A DNA stretch of 11,922 nt from Baffinella frigidus (GCA_026770585.1 MU646594.1:327937-339858), one strand, 5' to 3'; numbered from the stretch's first letter, positions 8,893-11,105 are shown. Translations and numbers: made by a program. Notes: generated by a model not told the origin, from the letters alone.

Positions 8893-10458
8893 GTGGGTGG
8901 GTGCAGGGGGGCGCACTTGCCCCCCGCAGCGCATTGCTCTTACCAGGGCGTGCTGCGACGCGACACATGCCATGCGGGTAGGGGGCAGGACACACCACAG
9001 GACATGTGGGTAGGGGGGGGGGGCAGCTCAGAAAAAAGTCGTGTAGGAATGTCGCCGACAGTGTGTAGGAATTGTGTAGGAATGTCGCCGACAGCAGCTC
9101 AGAAAAAGGCTGAGTGAGGTGTGGATCACTCAGCTGCGGACATCAGCTCAGCAAAACGCTCACCCGGGGGGGGGTGGAGGTGCAGAAGGGGGGGGGTGCA
9201 GGGGGACGCACTTGCCCTCGGCAGCGCGCTGTTCTGCCAGGGCTTGCGACGTTCCCTCCGAGAGAATCACCTGCCACCAACGAGTTCCATGTCAGTCTTA
9301 GTCTATCTGGGCCCCCCGATTGAGTTGAGTGATACAACTGTCTAAGCGCCTTACGAAACGGGGCCACCTGCGAACAAGCAAGACCTGTACCTTAGGACCT
9401 TTGTTACAACCACCACTAGAGAGAGACCTTTGTTCCTTCGAACACTAGCTAGAGAGAGACCTTTACTACTTCTACTTCCAACACTAGAGAAAGAGACCTT
9501 TGATACTACCAACACGGCCGCCATGTATGCACCCGCACCGAAGCTGTGTGTGAGCAGGACCAGCGTCCCTTCTGAGAGAATCACCTGCCAGCAACGAGTT
9601 AGCGCGGTTATTACATCAAGCCTCAAACCCCACGCCTCAAGCTTCAAGCCTCACGCCTAGACCCTCAACCCTTAACTTCATCCGGTAACAGGTTTAATGT
9701 AAAAGAAAATGGCCTATCAAACCGGGTTCTGTCCCTAATTGAATTTACTTAGGGCCCTAATTGACCTTCGTCTAACTGATATGAACAAATAGGGATCCAT
9801 TTTCTTTTCAATTGAACACTTCCCCGGATCAAACCCTGGAGGGAGGGGCGAGTTAGAGAGGTTGTTACATCCCGCATCAAGCCTCAAACATCAAACCAAA
9901 CCCTAGACCCTCAACCCTGAACCCTGGAGGGGGGAAAGGGCTACTCTTTAGCCCTTTGGAAAGGGCTACCCTTTAGCCCATCCACGTGGATGAAGAGGAG
10001 TGTGAAGGGTGGAGTGCTGATGGTTGAAGGTTGATTGAGTGTTGAGGGCTGAAGGGTGGAGGGGGGAGACGGCTACCAGTGAGCGAAGGGTGCAGGGTGG
10101 AGGGCTGAGGCTTGAGGGAGGAGGGGGGAGGTGGCTACCGTGTCTGCAGCAAGACTGTGCAGCTGTGCTGAGACCTGACCCAGACGGGGATGGCGAGCAG
10201 ACCACCAGCCCTTACAATCGGACCAAATCGACGAGTTTTTGGAGCCACTTTCTTTTGAGAGAGGGGTCAGATCTGACCCCTATGCAGGGTGAATTTGAGG
10301 GCTTAAAATTGTCGATTTGGTCCTCCCGAAAGGGTTGGTGGGAGGATGCAGGGTGGAGGGCTGCGGCGTGAGGGTGGAGGGGGAGGAAGGCGACCGTATC
10401 GATGAAGACAAACTCGGCAGTGAAGCTCTGTTGCGACGACTCCACAACCTTCGAGTAC
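1190..10458 (-). CDS. purple acid phosphatase (tartrate-resistant type), split 3' part of gene, eight exons
   Basis: Eight minus-strand exons join in phase into 178 codons without a stop: 10395-10458, 9212-9270, 8567-8651, 7204-7257, 6642-6689, 5040-5105, 2761-2838 and 1190-1270. Introns are 0.5-2.2 kb, so only about 5% of the span is coding. Landmarks follow the family order: FVFIDT, LQLEWFE, VVGHYP (VxxH, metal motif IV), SGGEHGNTPEL, YLCGHDHTLQ (GHxH, metal motif V), SNGVHYFVSGA and GFMAHRI. Family knowledge: these enzymes hydrolyse phosphate monoesters at a dinuclear metal centre and are usually secreted or vacuolar. Metal motifs I-III and any signal peptide are absent and expected beyond position 11922. 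The first listed exon starts inside a codon, so an upstream exon exists. I infer a single gene from order, phase and motif continuity. Whether it is expressed or a well-preserved pseudogene cannot be told from sequence. Confidence 0.85.
1281..1534 (+). repeat. TTGAGGG/TTGCGGG 7-bp array
   Basis: About 36 units of a 7-bp repeat switch between GGGTTGA and GGGTTGC in a non-random pattern: mixed on the left and uniform TTGAGGG for the last eleven or so units. It abuts the acceptor of the 1190-1270 exon, so on the coding strand it forms a C- and T-containing tract right before the AG. Confidence 0.95.
1599..1658 (+). repeat. (CG)n followed by (GA)n microsatellite
   Basis: An alternating GC run at about 1600-1616 passes directly into about 21 GA units. 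Alternating CG favours Z-DNA, and the long purine tract favours triplex formation; both are general properties, not shown here. Confidence 0.95.
1711..1753 (-). pseudogene. decayed copy of the middle of the TTGFMAHRI exon
   Basis: Minus-strand QTTGCMARRIMKD. It lies upstream of the functional exon and keeps the exon's 5' and middle part but not its end, fitting the polarity seen for other exons. Confidence 0.65.
2001..2070 (+). pseudogene. inverted copies of the 31-bp GHDH exon end
   Basis: Two full 31-bp and 30-bp units and part of a third read in the plus direction, opposite to the main gene: YDCGHAHTNP and YDCGRDHTIR. They resemble the units at 4460-4825 but have lost metal-binding His residues or their order. 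Confidence 0.65.
2298..2341. repeat. two adjacent perfect hairpins
   Basis: AAAACTCCGCC (2298-2308) pairs with 2311-2321 across a two-base loop, and CTAATCCAG (2322-2330) pairs with 2333-2341 across another two-base loop. They lie directly beside the GT donor of the exon copy at 2354-2384, on the intron side. Confidence 0.85.
2354..2384 (-). pseudogene. decayed copy of GEYRTIPQ exon 3' end
   Basis: Minus-strand DGEYRTIPQ followed by GTTCTT. It lies downstream of the exon 2761-2838 and keeps its 3' end plus donor. Confidence 0.75.
2443..2586 (+). mobile_element. 144-bp palindromic element, family C copy 1, TSD ACTT
   Basis: Terminal inverted repeats of about 30 bp start TCATCTCAGAAGATAACTGA on the left, and the right end is the near-perfect reverse complement. 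The element is flanked by ACTT at 2439-2442 and 2587-2590. No coding capacity, so non-autonomous. It is inserted at the left end of the dispersed repeat at 2587-2717. Copy 2 (3399-3542) has the same length and opposite orientation. Confidence 0.88.
2587..2717. repeat. dispersed repeat E copy 1 (CTTAGCAGC...GCTAAG ends)
   Basis: About 130 bp, clearly related to 11515-11648: shared segments include TTAGCAGCCACCG, GTCCATCTAAAC, GTACTAGAATCT and CTGCTAAGTGGA. Ends are short inverted repeats. I see no convincing target duplication. Confidence 0.8.
2761..2838 (-). CDS. phosphatase exon SNGVHYFVSGA...GEYRTIPQ
   Basis: The 78-nt exon lies between acceptor GCCAG|G and donor CAG|GTCTGC. It encodes 26 residues: VLQSNGVHYFVSGAAAL then NGEYRTIPQ. 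Following GHDHTLQ from the previous exon it reproduces the family stretch in which GHDH-x-LQ is followed by a hydrophobic strand and Ser-Gly-Ala. The upstream intron is the longest (2.2 kb) and holds at least four 5'-end copies at 2963-2984, 3312-3349, 3692-3728 and 4079-4095. A 3'-end copy with donor (DGEYRTIPQ) lies downstream at 2354-2384. Confidence 0.88.
2840..2930 (+). repeat. three tandem units TGGCGTTCAMAAGGTACC
   Basis: Three 25-36 bp units start TGGCGTTCA and include GGTACC or GATACC and ATTAGGGTGG. They sit immediately on the intron side of the acceptor of the exon 2761-2838 and resemble sequence beside its copies near 3351 and 3885. Confidence 0.75.
2963..2984 (-). pseudogene. short copy of VLQ exon 5' end (empty target site)
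   Basis: Minus-strand GGCAG|GTGCTGCAGAC, the acceptor and first codons of the exon 2761-2838, then unrelated sequence. Plus-strand GCAGCACCTGCCACTCG here matches the flanks of the element at 4100-4249 without the insertion. Confidence 0.65.
3312..3349 (-). pseudogene. copy of SNGVHYFVSG exon 5' end (empty target site)
   Basis: Minus-strand VLQSNGVHHFVSG behind a GCCAG acceptor. One amino-acid change (Tyr to His) against the functional exon. The plus-strand junction GCAGCACCTGGCGTT matches the flanks of the element at 3731-3880 without the insertion. Confidence 0.8.
3399..3542 (-). mobile_element. 144-bp palindromic element, family C copy 2, TSD AATT
   Basis: Same termini (TCATCTCGGAAGATAACTGA) and same length as 2443-2586, but the internal sequence matches only in reverse complement, so it is inserted the other way round. 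AATT flanks it at 3395-3398 and 3543-3546. Confidence 0.88.
3600..3690 (+). repeat. inverted copy of dispersed repeat ATGGCGGCCGTGTTGGTAGT
   Basis: Plus-strand relative of minus-strand sequence at 9495-9560 and, more distantly, 6985-7030. It includes CTCATACACAGC and CGGCCGTGTTGGTAGT followed by TTTCTCTCTC. The open reading is broken by a frame shift. Confidence 0.6.
3692..3728 (-). pseudogene. copy of SNGVHYFVS exon 5' end, element at its junction
   Basis: Minus-strand VLQSNGVHYFVS, identical in amino acids to the functional exon over this stretch. The acceptor has been replaced: the element at 3731-3880 lies in the junction AGGT, so the AG before the exon copy is now supplied by the target duplication (GATAAAG|GTGCTG). 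Confidence 0.8.
3731..3880 (+). mobile_element. 150-bp palindromic introner-like element, family A copy 1, TSD ACCT
   Basis: Almost the whole element is an inverted repeat: arms of about 68 bp starting TTATCTCAGAAAACGAGTTC, with a 14-bp unpaired centre GCGGAGAGTAAAGA. It is flanked by ACCT at 3727-3730 and 3881-3884, which is AGGT on the coding strand. Removing the element and one ACCT gives GCAGCACCTGGCG, exactly as at 3342-3354. On the coding strand the insertion reads AG|GTTTATC...GATAAAG|GT, a complete GT-AG intron that would restore the original sequence when spliced. Confidence 0.92.
3985..4055 (+). repeat. dispersed repeat CATAGGCTAACGG...CCTACCGTAGGCC
   Basis: Reverse-complement relative of 4550-4611, 5442-5503 and 5591-5643; shared pieces include GTAGTTAGGCCTACGG and CTACCGTAGGC. 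It contains CCTACGGTAGG-type palindromes that recur across the window. Confidence 0.65.
4079..4095 (-). pseudogene. short copy of VLQ exon 5' end
   Basis: Minus-strand GTGCTGCAAGGTATC behind the element at 4100-4249. It resembles the copy at 2963-2984 and then shares CTTCGACCGTAG with it. Confidence 0.55.
4100..4249 (-). mobile_element. 150-bp palindromic introner-like element, family A copy 2, TSD ACCT
   Basis: Same length and termini as 3731-3880. Its centre is inverted relative to copy 1, and it matches the reverse complement of copy 1 with about six differences, so the two are recent and opposite in orientation. ACCT flanks it at 4096-4099 and 4250-4253. The empty counterpart GCAGCACCTGCCACTCG lies at 2979-2995. 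As for copy 1, the target is AGGT at the acceptor of a VLQ exon copy. Confidence 0.92.
4306..4415. mobile_element. 110-bp inverted-repeat element with central 24-bp palindrome, family F copy 1
   Basis: Arms GTGGCTCACATAGTGCCCTG (4306 on) and its near reverse complement (to 4415) pair over 23 bp with one mismatch. The centre, 4349-4372, is a perfect palindrome built from ATCGGGGTCGGA and its reverse complement. No clear target duplication. Related to 10220-10323. Confidence 0.7.
4440..5039 (-). pseudogene. array of 31-bp copies of the GHDH exon end
   Basis: At least nine copies of the last 31 nt of the exon 5040-5105 occur downstream of it. Clean 31-bp units are 4460-4490, 4491-4521, 4616-4646, 4764-4794 and 4795-4825; others are at 4647-4676, 4739-4763, 4894-4925 and 5014-5039. 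They read YGCGHDHTDQ, YHCGHDHTVQ, YDSGHDHTNQ, HGCGHDHTVQ and YESGHDHTVQ. Each unit starts with GT or GC and ends with AG on the coding strand, so adjacent units form AG|GT or AG|GC junctions. Because 31 is not a multiple of three, including one unit would shift the frame. Confidence 0.85.
4640..5040. repeat. duplicated block with ACAGTTTT tandem tracts
   Basis: The segment 4640-4765 is repeated at 4888-5040. Both contain CATGCTTTGTACAGCCAGTTGTACAG in two parts, a run of TACAGTTT units (4696-4730 and 4963-5003), GTTAGTTGTAAGGGTGTGG and a GHDH unit. The second copy has more TACAGTTT units. Confidence 0.8.
5040..5105 (-). CDS. phosphatase exon with metal motif V (GHDH)
   Basis: The 66-nt exon lies between acceptor GGCAG|G and donor CAG|GTACGA, phase 0 on both sides. 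It encodes VKPLLEKYKV followed by NAYLCGHDHTLQ. GHDH is the GHxH motif whose two His residues are metal ligands, and the L-x-PLL-x-x-Y-x-V-x-x-Y leader is characteristic of the tartrate-resistant family. This is the strongest single family match in the window. About nine copies of its last 31 nt lie downstream at 4440-5039, and two copies of its 5' end lie upstream at 5506-5530 and 5650-5674. No other copy has both halves. Confidence 0.92.
5331..5457. repeat. direct and inverted repeats of GAATCGTGCCCTACGATCC
   Basis: The segment from about 5335 is repeated directly from about 5414, both running through ATCCTGTCCATGGTATTGCC. Between them 5383-5406 carries the inverted form (GGCACGATTCTCGTAGGGCA), so 5331-5397 can fold back on itself. 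Confidence 0.75.
5442..5503 (-). repeat. CCTACCGTAGGC dispersed repeat copy
   Basis: Matches 4550-4611 closely (CTACCGTAGGCAATACCG, TAACTACC, TTCAGGACG). A shorter member at 5591-5643 has small inverted ends AAAGGGCAA and TTGCCCTTT. Confidence 0.7.
5506..5530 (-). pseudogene. copy of VKPLLEKY exon 5' end
   Basis: Minus-strand VRPLLEKF behind a GGCAG acceptor, related to the start of the exon 5040-5105. The intron-side sequence GGAATGGCGGCAG also resembles that of the functional exon (GAAATGGCGGCAG). Confidence 0.75.
5650..5674 (-). pseudogene. copy of VKPLLEKY exon 5' end with lost acceptor
   Basis: Minus-strand VTLSLEKCKA. The acceptor reads GGCGG instead of GGCAG, so the AG is gone; intron-side sequence GAAATAGCGGCG is still recognisable. 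Confidence 0.65.
5718..5832 (-). repeat. dispersed repeat G copy 1, inverted partner at 7989-8099
   Basis: Reverse complement of this stretch matches 7989-8099 over the full length with diverged patches; shared segments include GTGGACTACG, AAAGTCAACTTG, TTGGTCACGTAACACCC and CCGGCCCC. No coding potential seen. Confidence 0.75.
5868..6031. repeat. fold-back TTTGGGG tract
   Basis: A perfect 19-bp inverted repeat begins GATGTCGAACCTCAAACCC at 5868-5886 and returns at 6013-6031. The left arm continues into C-rich CCCAAAACCC sequence, the right arm into nine TTTGGGG-like units (5957-6020). The whole could form a hairpin with a G-rich and a C-rich side. Confidence 0.85.
6087..6225 (+). mobile_element. 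139-bp palindromic element, family D, TSD ATGT
   Basis: Ends are TAATCTCC and TCATCTCC (right end read inward). Inverted repeats of about 50 bp share ATTGCTTTTGG, CAACGAAA and TTACYACACRA. ATGT flanks it at 6083-6086 and 6226-6229. Its inner AATTACCACAC motif is shared with the element at 7763-7893 and with fragments at 545-770. Confidence 0.85.
6315..6329 (-). pseudogene. copy of ELQEQ exon 3' end
   Basis: Minus-strand VLQEQ followed by GTCTGC, the third and most distant copy downstream of the exon 6642-6689. Confidence 0.6.
6471..6485 (-). pseudogene. copy of ELQEQ exon 3' end
   Basis: Minus-strand ELREQ followed by GTTATT, the same donor as the functional exon. Confidence 0.65.
6554..6568 (-). 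pseudogene. copy of ELQEQ exon 3' end
   Basis: Minus-strand ELQEQ followed by GTCTGC, nearest copy to the functional exon and identical in amino acids over five residues. Confidence 0.65.
6642..6689 (-). CDS. phosphatase exon VFSGGEHGNTPELQEQ
   Basis: The 48-nt exon lies between acceptor CGCAG|G and donor CAG|GTTATT. It encodes 16 residues, VFSGGEHGNTPELQEQ, in phase 0 on both sides. Joined to the preceding exon it gives GHYPVFSGGEHG, a close match to the conserved GHYP-V-x-S-x-x-EHG stretch of tartrate-resistant phosphatases. Three downstream copies of its 3' end, each followed by GT, lie at 6554-6568 (ELQEQ), 6471-6485 (ELREQ) and 6315-6329 (VLQEQ). Upstream lies a 300-bp GA-rich intron. 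Confidence 0.87.
6700..6990 (+). repeat. GA-rich intron with repeated ACCTTTGTTACGAGAGAG units
   Basis: Almost pure purine with GA, GCGA and GGGA runs. Four units end in ACATTTGTTAC, ACATTTTTATTAC, ACCTTAATTAC and ACCTTTGTCAC. On the coding strand each reads CAAAG|GTCTCTC-like, so it also has an AG|GT junction. It fills the intron between the VVGHYP and VFSGG exons. Related units lie at 9398-9500. Confidence 0.85.
7204..7257 (-). CDS. phosphatase exon with metal motif IV (VVGHYP)
   Basis: The 54-nt exon lies between acceptor CGCAG|G and donor CCG|GTCCTC. It encodes 18 residues: ATLKASTAEW then LIVVGHYP. VVGH matches the VxxH metal-binding motif of purple acid phosphatases, in which the His is a metal ligand and the second His region contacts substrate phosphate. 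The Trp followed by a hydrophobic strand and GHYP is typical of the family. The donor GTCCTC is unusually poor, so a mapped transcript would be the best check of this boundary. Three copies of the exon's 5' part, each with its CGCAG acceptor, lie upstream at 7431-7475, 7602-7638 and 8114-8124; all lose the sequence before GHYP, so only this copy carries the metal ligand. Confidence 0.88.
7431..7475 (-). pseudogene. copy of ATLKASTAEW exon 5' part without GHYP
   Basis: Minus-strand ATREASTVEWLIVG, then the frame leaves the family at the point where GHYP should follow. Acceptor CGCAG kept. Confidence 0.8.
7602..7638 (-). pseudogene. copy of ATLKASTAEW exon 5' part without GHYP
   Basis: Minus-strand ATLKASTAEW identical in amino acids to the functional exon, then diverging. 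Acceptor CGCAG kept. Confidence 0.8.
7715..7762 (-). pseudogene. decayed copy of YSKVVESSQQ exon, split by element
   Basis: Minus-strand remnant EVVESSQQS with a one-base loss, and its start (GTACTC with GCGCAG acceptor) displaced to 7894-7905 by the element 7763-7893. It lies far from its parent exon at 10395-10458 and is the one clear exception to the local-copy rule. Intron-side sequence CAGTGGCAGTCCTCAAA at 7946-7964 is shared with 10698-10720. Confidence 0.7.
7763..7893 (+). mobile_element. 131-bp palindromic element, family B, TSD GAGT
   Basis: Perfect 31-bp terminal inverted repeats start TTATCCGGGAACAAGTATTT. Inside, a second inverted pair AATTACCACACAA / TTGTGTAGTAATT is shared with family D. 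GAGT flanks it at 7759-7762 and 7894-7897. The empty counterpart CTTCGAGTACCTGCGCAC is present at 10449-10466. Confidence 0.93.
7989..8099 (+). repeat. dispersed repeat G copy 2
   Basis: Inverted partner of 5718-5832, described there. It starts GGGGCCGGAATTCTGGGTGT and ends near GTAGTCCACCGTGTGG. Confidence 0.75.
8114..8124 (-). pseudogene. minimal copy of ATLK exon start
   Basis: Minus-strand CGCAG acceptor followed by GCGACGCTCAA only, the most distant of the copies upstream of the VVGHYP exon. Confidence 0.5.
8250..8292 (-). pseudogene. copy of EWFE exon 3' end
   Basis: Minus-strand QRKIMVKLPVEWFE followed by GTACAG, with several conservative changes against QRKLMAKLQLEWFE in the functional exon. 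Confidence 0.8.
8299..8382 (-). repeat. telomere-like tract in C-rich orientation
   Basis: AACCCAAAACCCTAAACCC and later CCCCAAACC and CCCTA units. It has the opposite strand polarity to the tracts at 1-482 and 1281-1534. C-rich pieces of the same kind recur at 9620-9680 and 9870-9930. Confidence 0.8.
8406..8432 (-). pseudogene. short copy of EWFE exon 3' end
   Basis: Minus-strand ELQLEWLG followed by GTACCG, the nearest downstream copy of the exon 8567-8651. Confidence 0.65.
8450..8515 (+). repeat. dispersed repeat, inverted partner at 11868-11917
   Basis: CCCCCCTATGTCCCCACGGG, TGTAGGGTCGCCTAC and GGTCTTA match the reverse complement of the window's right end in the same order. Confidence 0.6.
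8567..8651 (-). CDS. phosphatase exon ending LQLEWFE
   Basis: The 85-nt exon lies between acceptor AACAG|G and donor GAG|GTACAC. It encodes 28 codons from LPPEALAKWNAW to KLQLEWFE. The QLEWFE ending corresponds to the conserved Gln-Leu-x-Trp-Leu/Phe-Glu helix that precedes the GHYP strand in purple acid phosphatases. Read through, the frame hits a stop four codons into the intron, so splicing is needed. Two 3'-end copies with GT donors lie downstream at 8406-8432 (LQLEWLG) and 8250-8292 (QRKIMVKLPVEWFE). Upstream, the intron ends in a TTTCGGG-type repeat array that abuts the acceptor. Confidence 0.8.
8656..8892 (+). repeat. TTTCGGG/TTTTCGG array
   Basis: About 33 units of GTTTCGG and, at the right, TTTTCGG with scattered changes. 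It abuts the acceptor of the exon 8567-8651 and on the coding strand is a CCCGAAA repeat. Confidence 0.95.
8893..9200. repeat. intron with shifted copy of VILSEG exon 3' end and small tandem repeats
   Basis: 8917-8962 resembles the 3' half of the exon 9212-9270 (GGGCAA|GTGCG donor) with small insertions. Runs of G lie at 9013-9023 and 9164-9172. GTGTAGGAATGTCGCCGACA occurs twice (9041 and 9075 regions), and CAGCTCAGAAAAA twice. Confidence 0.7.
9212..9270 (-). CDS. phosphatase exon VILSEG...EG
   Basis: The 59-nt exon lies between acceptor GGCAG|G and donor AA|GTGCGT. It encodes 19 codons, starting VILSEGTSQALAEQ and ending AAEG, plus two bases (AA) that join the first G of the next exon to make Lys. 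That phase match is the main support for both boundaries. Placed directly after FVFIDT it continues the family's Asp-Thr-Val strand, followed by a polar linker that is variable in the family. A partial copy of the 5' end (nine codons, acceptor included) lies upstream at 9564-9584, with three consecutive codons differing only at third positions. A shifted copy of the 3' end with donor lies downstream at 8917-8962. Confidence 0.7.
9398..9500 (+). repeat. tandem units AGAGAGACCTTTGTTAC
   Basis: Four units of about 29 bp with AGAGAGACCTTT cores separated by CAACACTAG-like spacers. The array passes into AACACGGCC and CATGTATGCACC, as does the GA-rich array at 6968-7022, so the two regions share a longer origin. 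Confidence 0.8.
9564..9584 (-). pseudogene. copy of VILSEGT exon 5' end
   Basis: Minus-strand VILSEGT behind a GGCAG acceptor. The three codons for SEG differ from the functional exon only in third positions. After it the sequence is unrelated to the exon. Confidence 0.75.
9678..9831 (+). mobile_element. older 154-bp palindromic element, family H
   Basis: Imperfect inverted repeats of about 35 bp: TCATCCGGTAACAGG on the left against TGATCCGGGGAAGTG read inward on the right, then AAAGAAAATGG in both arms. Inner AATTGAATTTACTTAGG resembles family C. Flanks AACT (9674-9677) and AACC (9832-9835) differ at one base, consistent with an old 4-bp target duplication. Confidence 0.7.
9960..10140 (+). 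repeat. GGTGGAGGGCTGAGG minisatellite and copy of IDT exon end
   Basis: Diverged GGGTGGAGGGCTGA units run through this intron and again at 10330-10380. At 10139-10150 the minus strand reads ADT followed by GTAGCC, resembling the end and donor of the exon 10395-10458, and both are followed by the same C-rich minisatellite. Confidence 0.65.
10220..10323. mobile_element. 104-bp inverted-repeat element with central palindrome, family F copy 2
   Basis: Ends GGACCAAATCGAC (10220-10232) and its reverse complement (10311-10323) are perfect over 13 bp. The centre 10263-10280 is a perfect 18-bp palindrome built from GGGGTCAGA and its reverse complement. Right-hand inner sequence resembles 4365-4395. 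No target duplication seen. Confidence 0.7.
10395..10458 (-). CDS. phosphatase exon with FVFIDT strand
   Basis: The 64-nt exon runs from GCGCAG|G to ACG|GTCGCC. It begins with the last base of a split codon and then encodes 21 residues, from YSKVVESSQQ to FVFIDT. In tartrate-resistant type phosphatases an aromatic-rich strand is followed by a hydrophobic strand ending in a conserved Asp-Thr, which FVFIDT resembles. It is the most upstream exon I can place; the preceding exon should end with two bases of a codon. Two decayed copies of its 5' end lie upstream at 10533-10568 and 10655-10679, and a copy of its 3' end with donor lies downstream at 10139. Between this exon and the copy near 10533, base differences fall almost only in third codon positions. 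The donor GTCGCC is weak beyond GT. Confidence 0.75.
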
Positions 10459-10479
10459 CTGCGCACACATCGTGAGCGC

Positions 10480-10499
10480 CCGCGTGACCGGTCACGCGG
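10480..10499. repeat. perfect 20-bp palindrome
   Basis: CCGCGTGACC followed by its reverse complement. It lies between two copies of the YSKVV exon start and shares the half-site GGTCACGC with the palindrome at 11062-11083. Confidence 0.85.
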
Positions 10500-10532
10500 A
10501 CGCCGAAGCCAACTGTCCGAGGTGACTGCCTT

Positions 10533-10568
10533 GTCATGTGCTGCGATGACTCTACCACCTTCGAGTAT
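10533..10568 (-). pseudogene. copy of YSKVVESSQ exon 5' end
   Basis: Minus-strand YSKVVESSQ behind a GCGCAG acceptor (AG|A instead of AG|G). Five of six differences from the functional exon in this stretch are synonymous. Confidence 0.75.
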
Positions 10569-10654
10569 CTGCGCGCACACACAAATCAAACCAAACCACA
10601 CTGTACAGAGGCGGGCTCGTCTTCAGGCGCGTAGAGTTGGAGTTTAGGGCGCAG

Positions 10655-10679
10655 GTACGACTCAACCACCGTCGTGTAC
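10655..10679 (-). pseudogene. decayed copy of YSKVVES exon 5' end
   Basis: Minus-strand YTTVVES behind GCGAAG, with the acceptor context still visible. Confidence 0.6.
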
Positions 10680-10749
10680 CTTCGCACACAAGTTCACGTT
10701 TGAGGACTGCCACTGTACCCCACGCAAGGTCCTTCGGGGGGGTATTTCG

Positions 10750-10855
10750 TGGCTGGCATTTGAGCCATTTTAATTATTTCAGAAGAGAAATCATAAGAGA
10801 ACTTACTATGGCATAGGTAATTTTACTTATGAATCCTAATTAAATCAATCACCCG
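10750..10855. repeat. decayed relative of element family C
   Basis: The reverse complement carries AATTAGGATTCATAAGTAAA and CATAGTAAGTTCTC, resembling the interior of 2443-2586. Termini are not recognisable. A smaller AATTAGG fragment lies at 11808-11840. Confidence 0.5.
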
Positions 10856-11061
10856 CCCCAACAATCCTGGGCGGGATGCTGAGTAATCCACACGTCTCAC
10901 GGGCCTCATGACTGACCCGTCCAAATAAGCCGTCCATCTATCATACATAGGCCACACCCACAAGAATTTGCTAGCCACCTCCTACCGTAGGGCGACCCGT
11001 AGGTCATACAATTCGCATTCGGTACAGGTGAGCGCACGAGGCCCGAATGAGATCTCGTTTC

Positions 11062-11083
11062 GGTCACGCACATGTGCGTGACC
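11062..11083. repeat. perfect 22-bp palindrome
   Basis: GGTCACGCACA followed by its reverse complement; GAGATCTC, a smaller palindrome, lies 12 bp to the left. No role is evident. Confidence 0.85.
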
Positions 11084-11105
11084 TGCCGGGTGGCAGGCTG
11101 TGTGC

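Noticed and set aside
8552-8998. Minus-strand frame of 148 codons with ETRNPKPETRNPK-type repeats
   Set aside because: The repeated part is the TTTCGGG array. Only its last 28 codons before the stop (8567-8651) form a supported exon.
9485-9584. Alpha/beta-hydrolase nucleophile-elbow reading (THSFGAG) on the minus strand
   Set aside because: The motif lacks the usual first Gly, related copies at 3600-3690 and 6985-7030 do not keep it or its frame, and the start is a copy of the phosphatase VILSEGT exon. Chance is more likely.
10402-10600. Plus-strand CCDDSTTFEYLR reading shared by two copies
   Set aside because: Third-position differences fit both strands here because codon boundaries coincide. 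The minus strand has splice sites, FVFIDT and correct phase with the other exons, so it is preferred.
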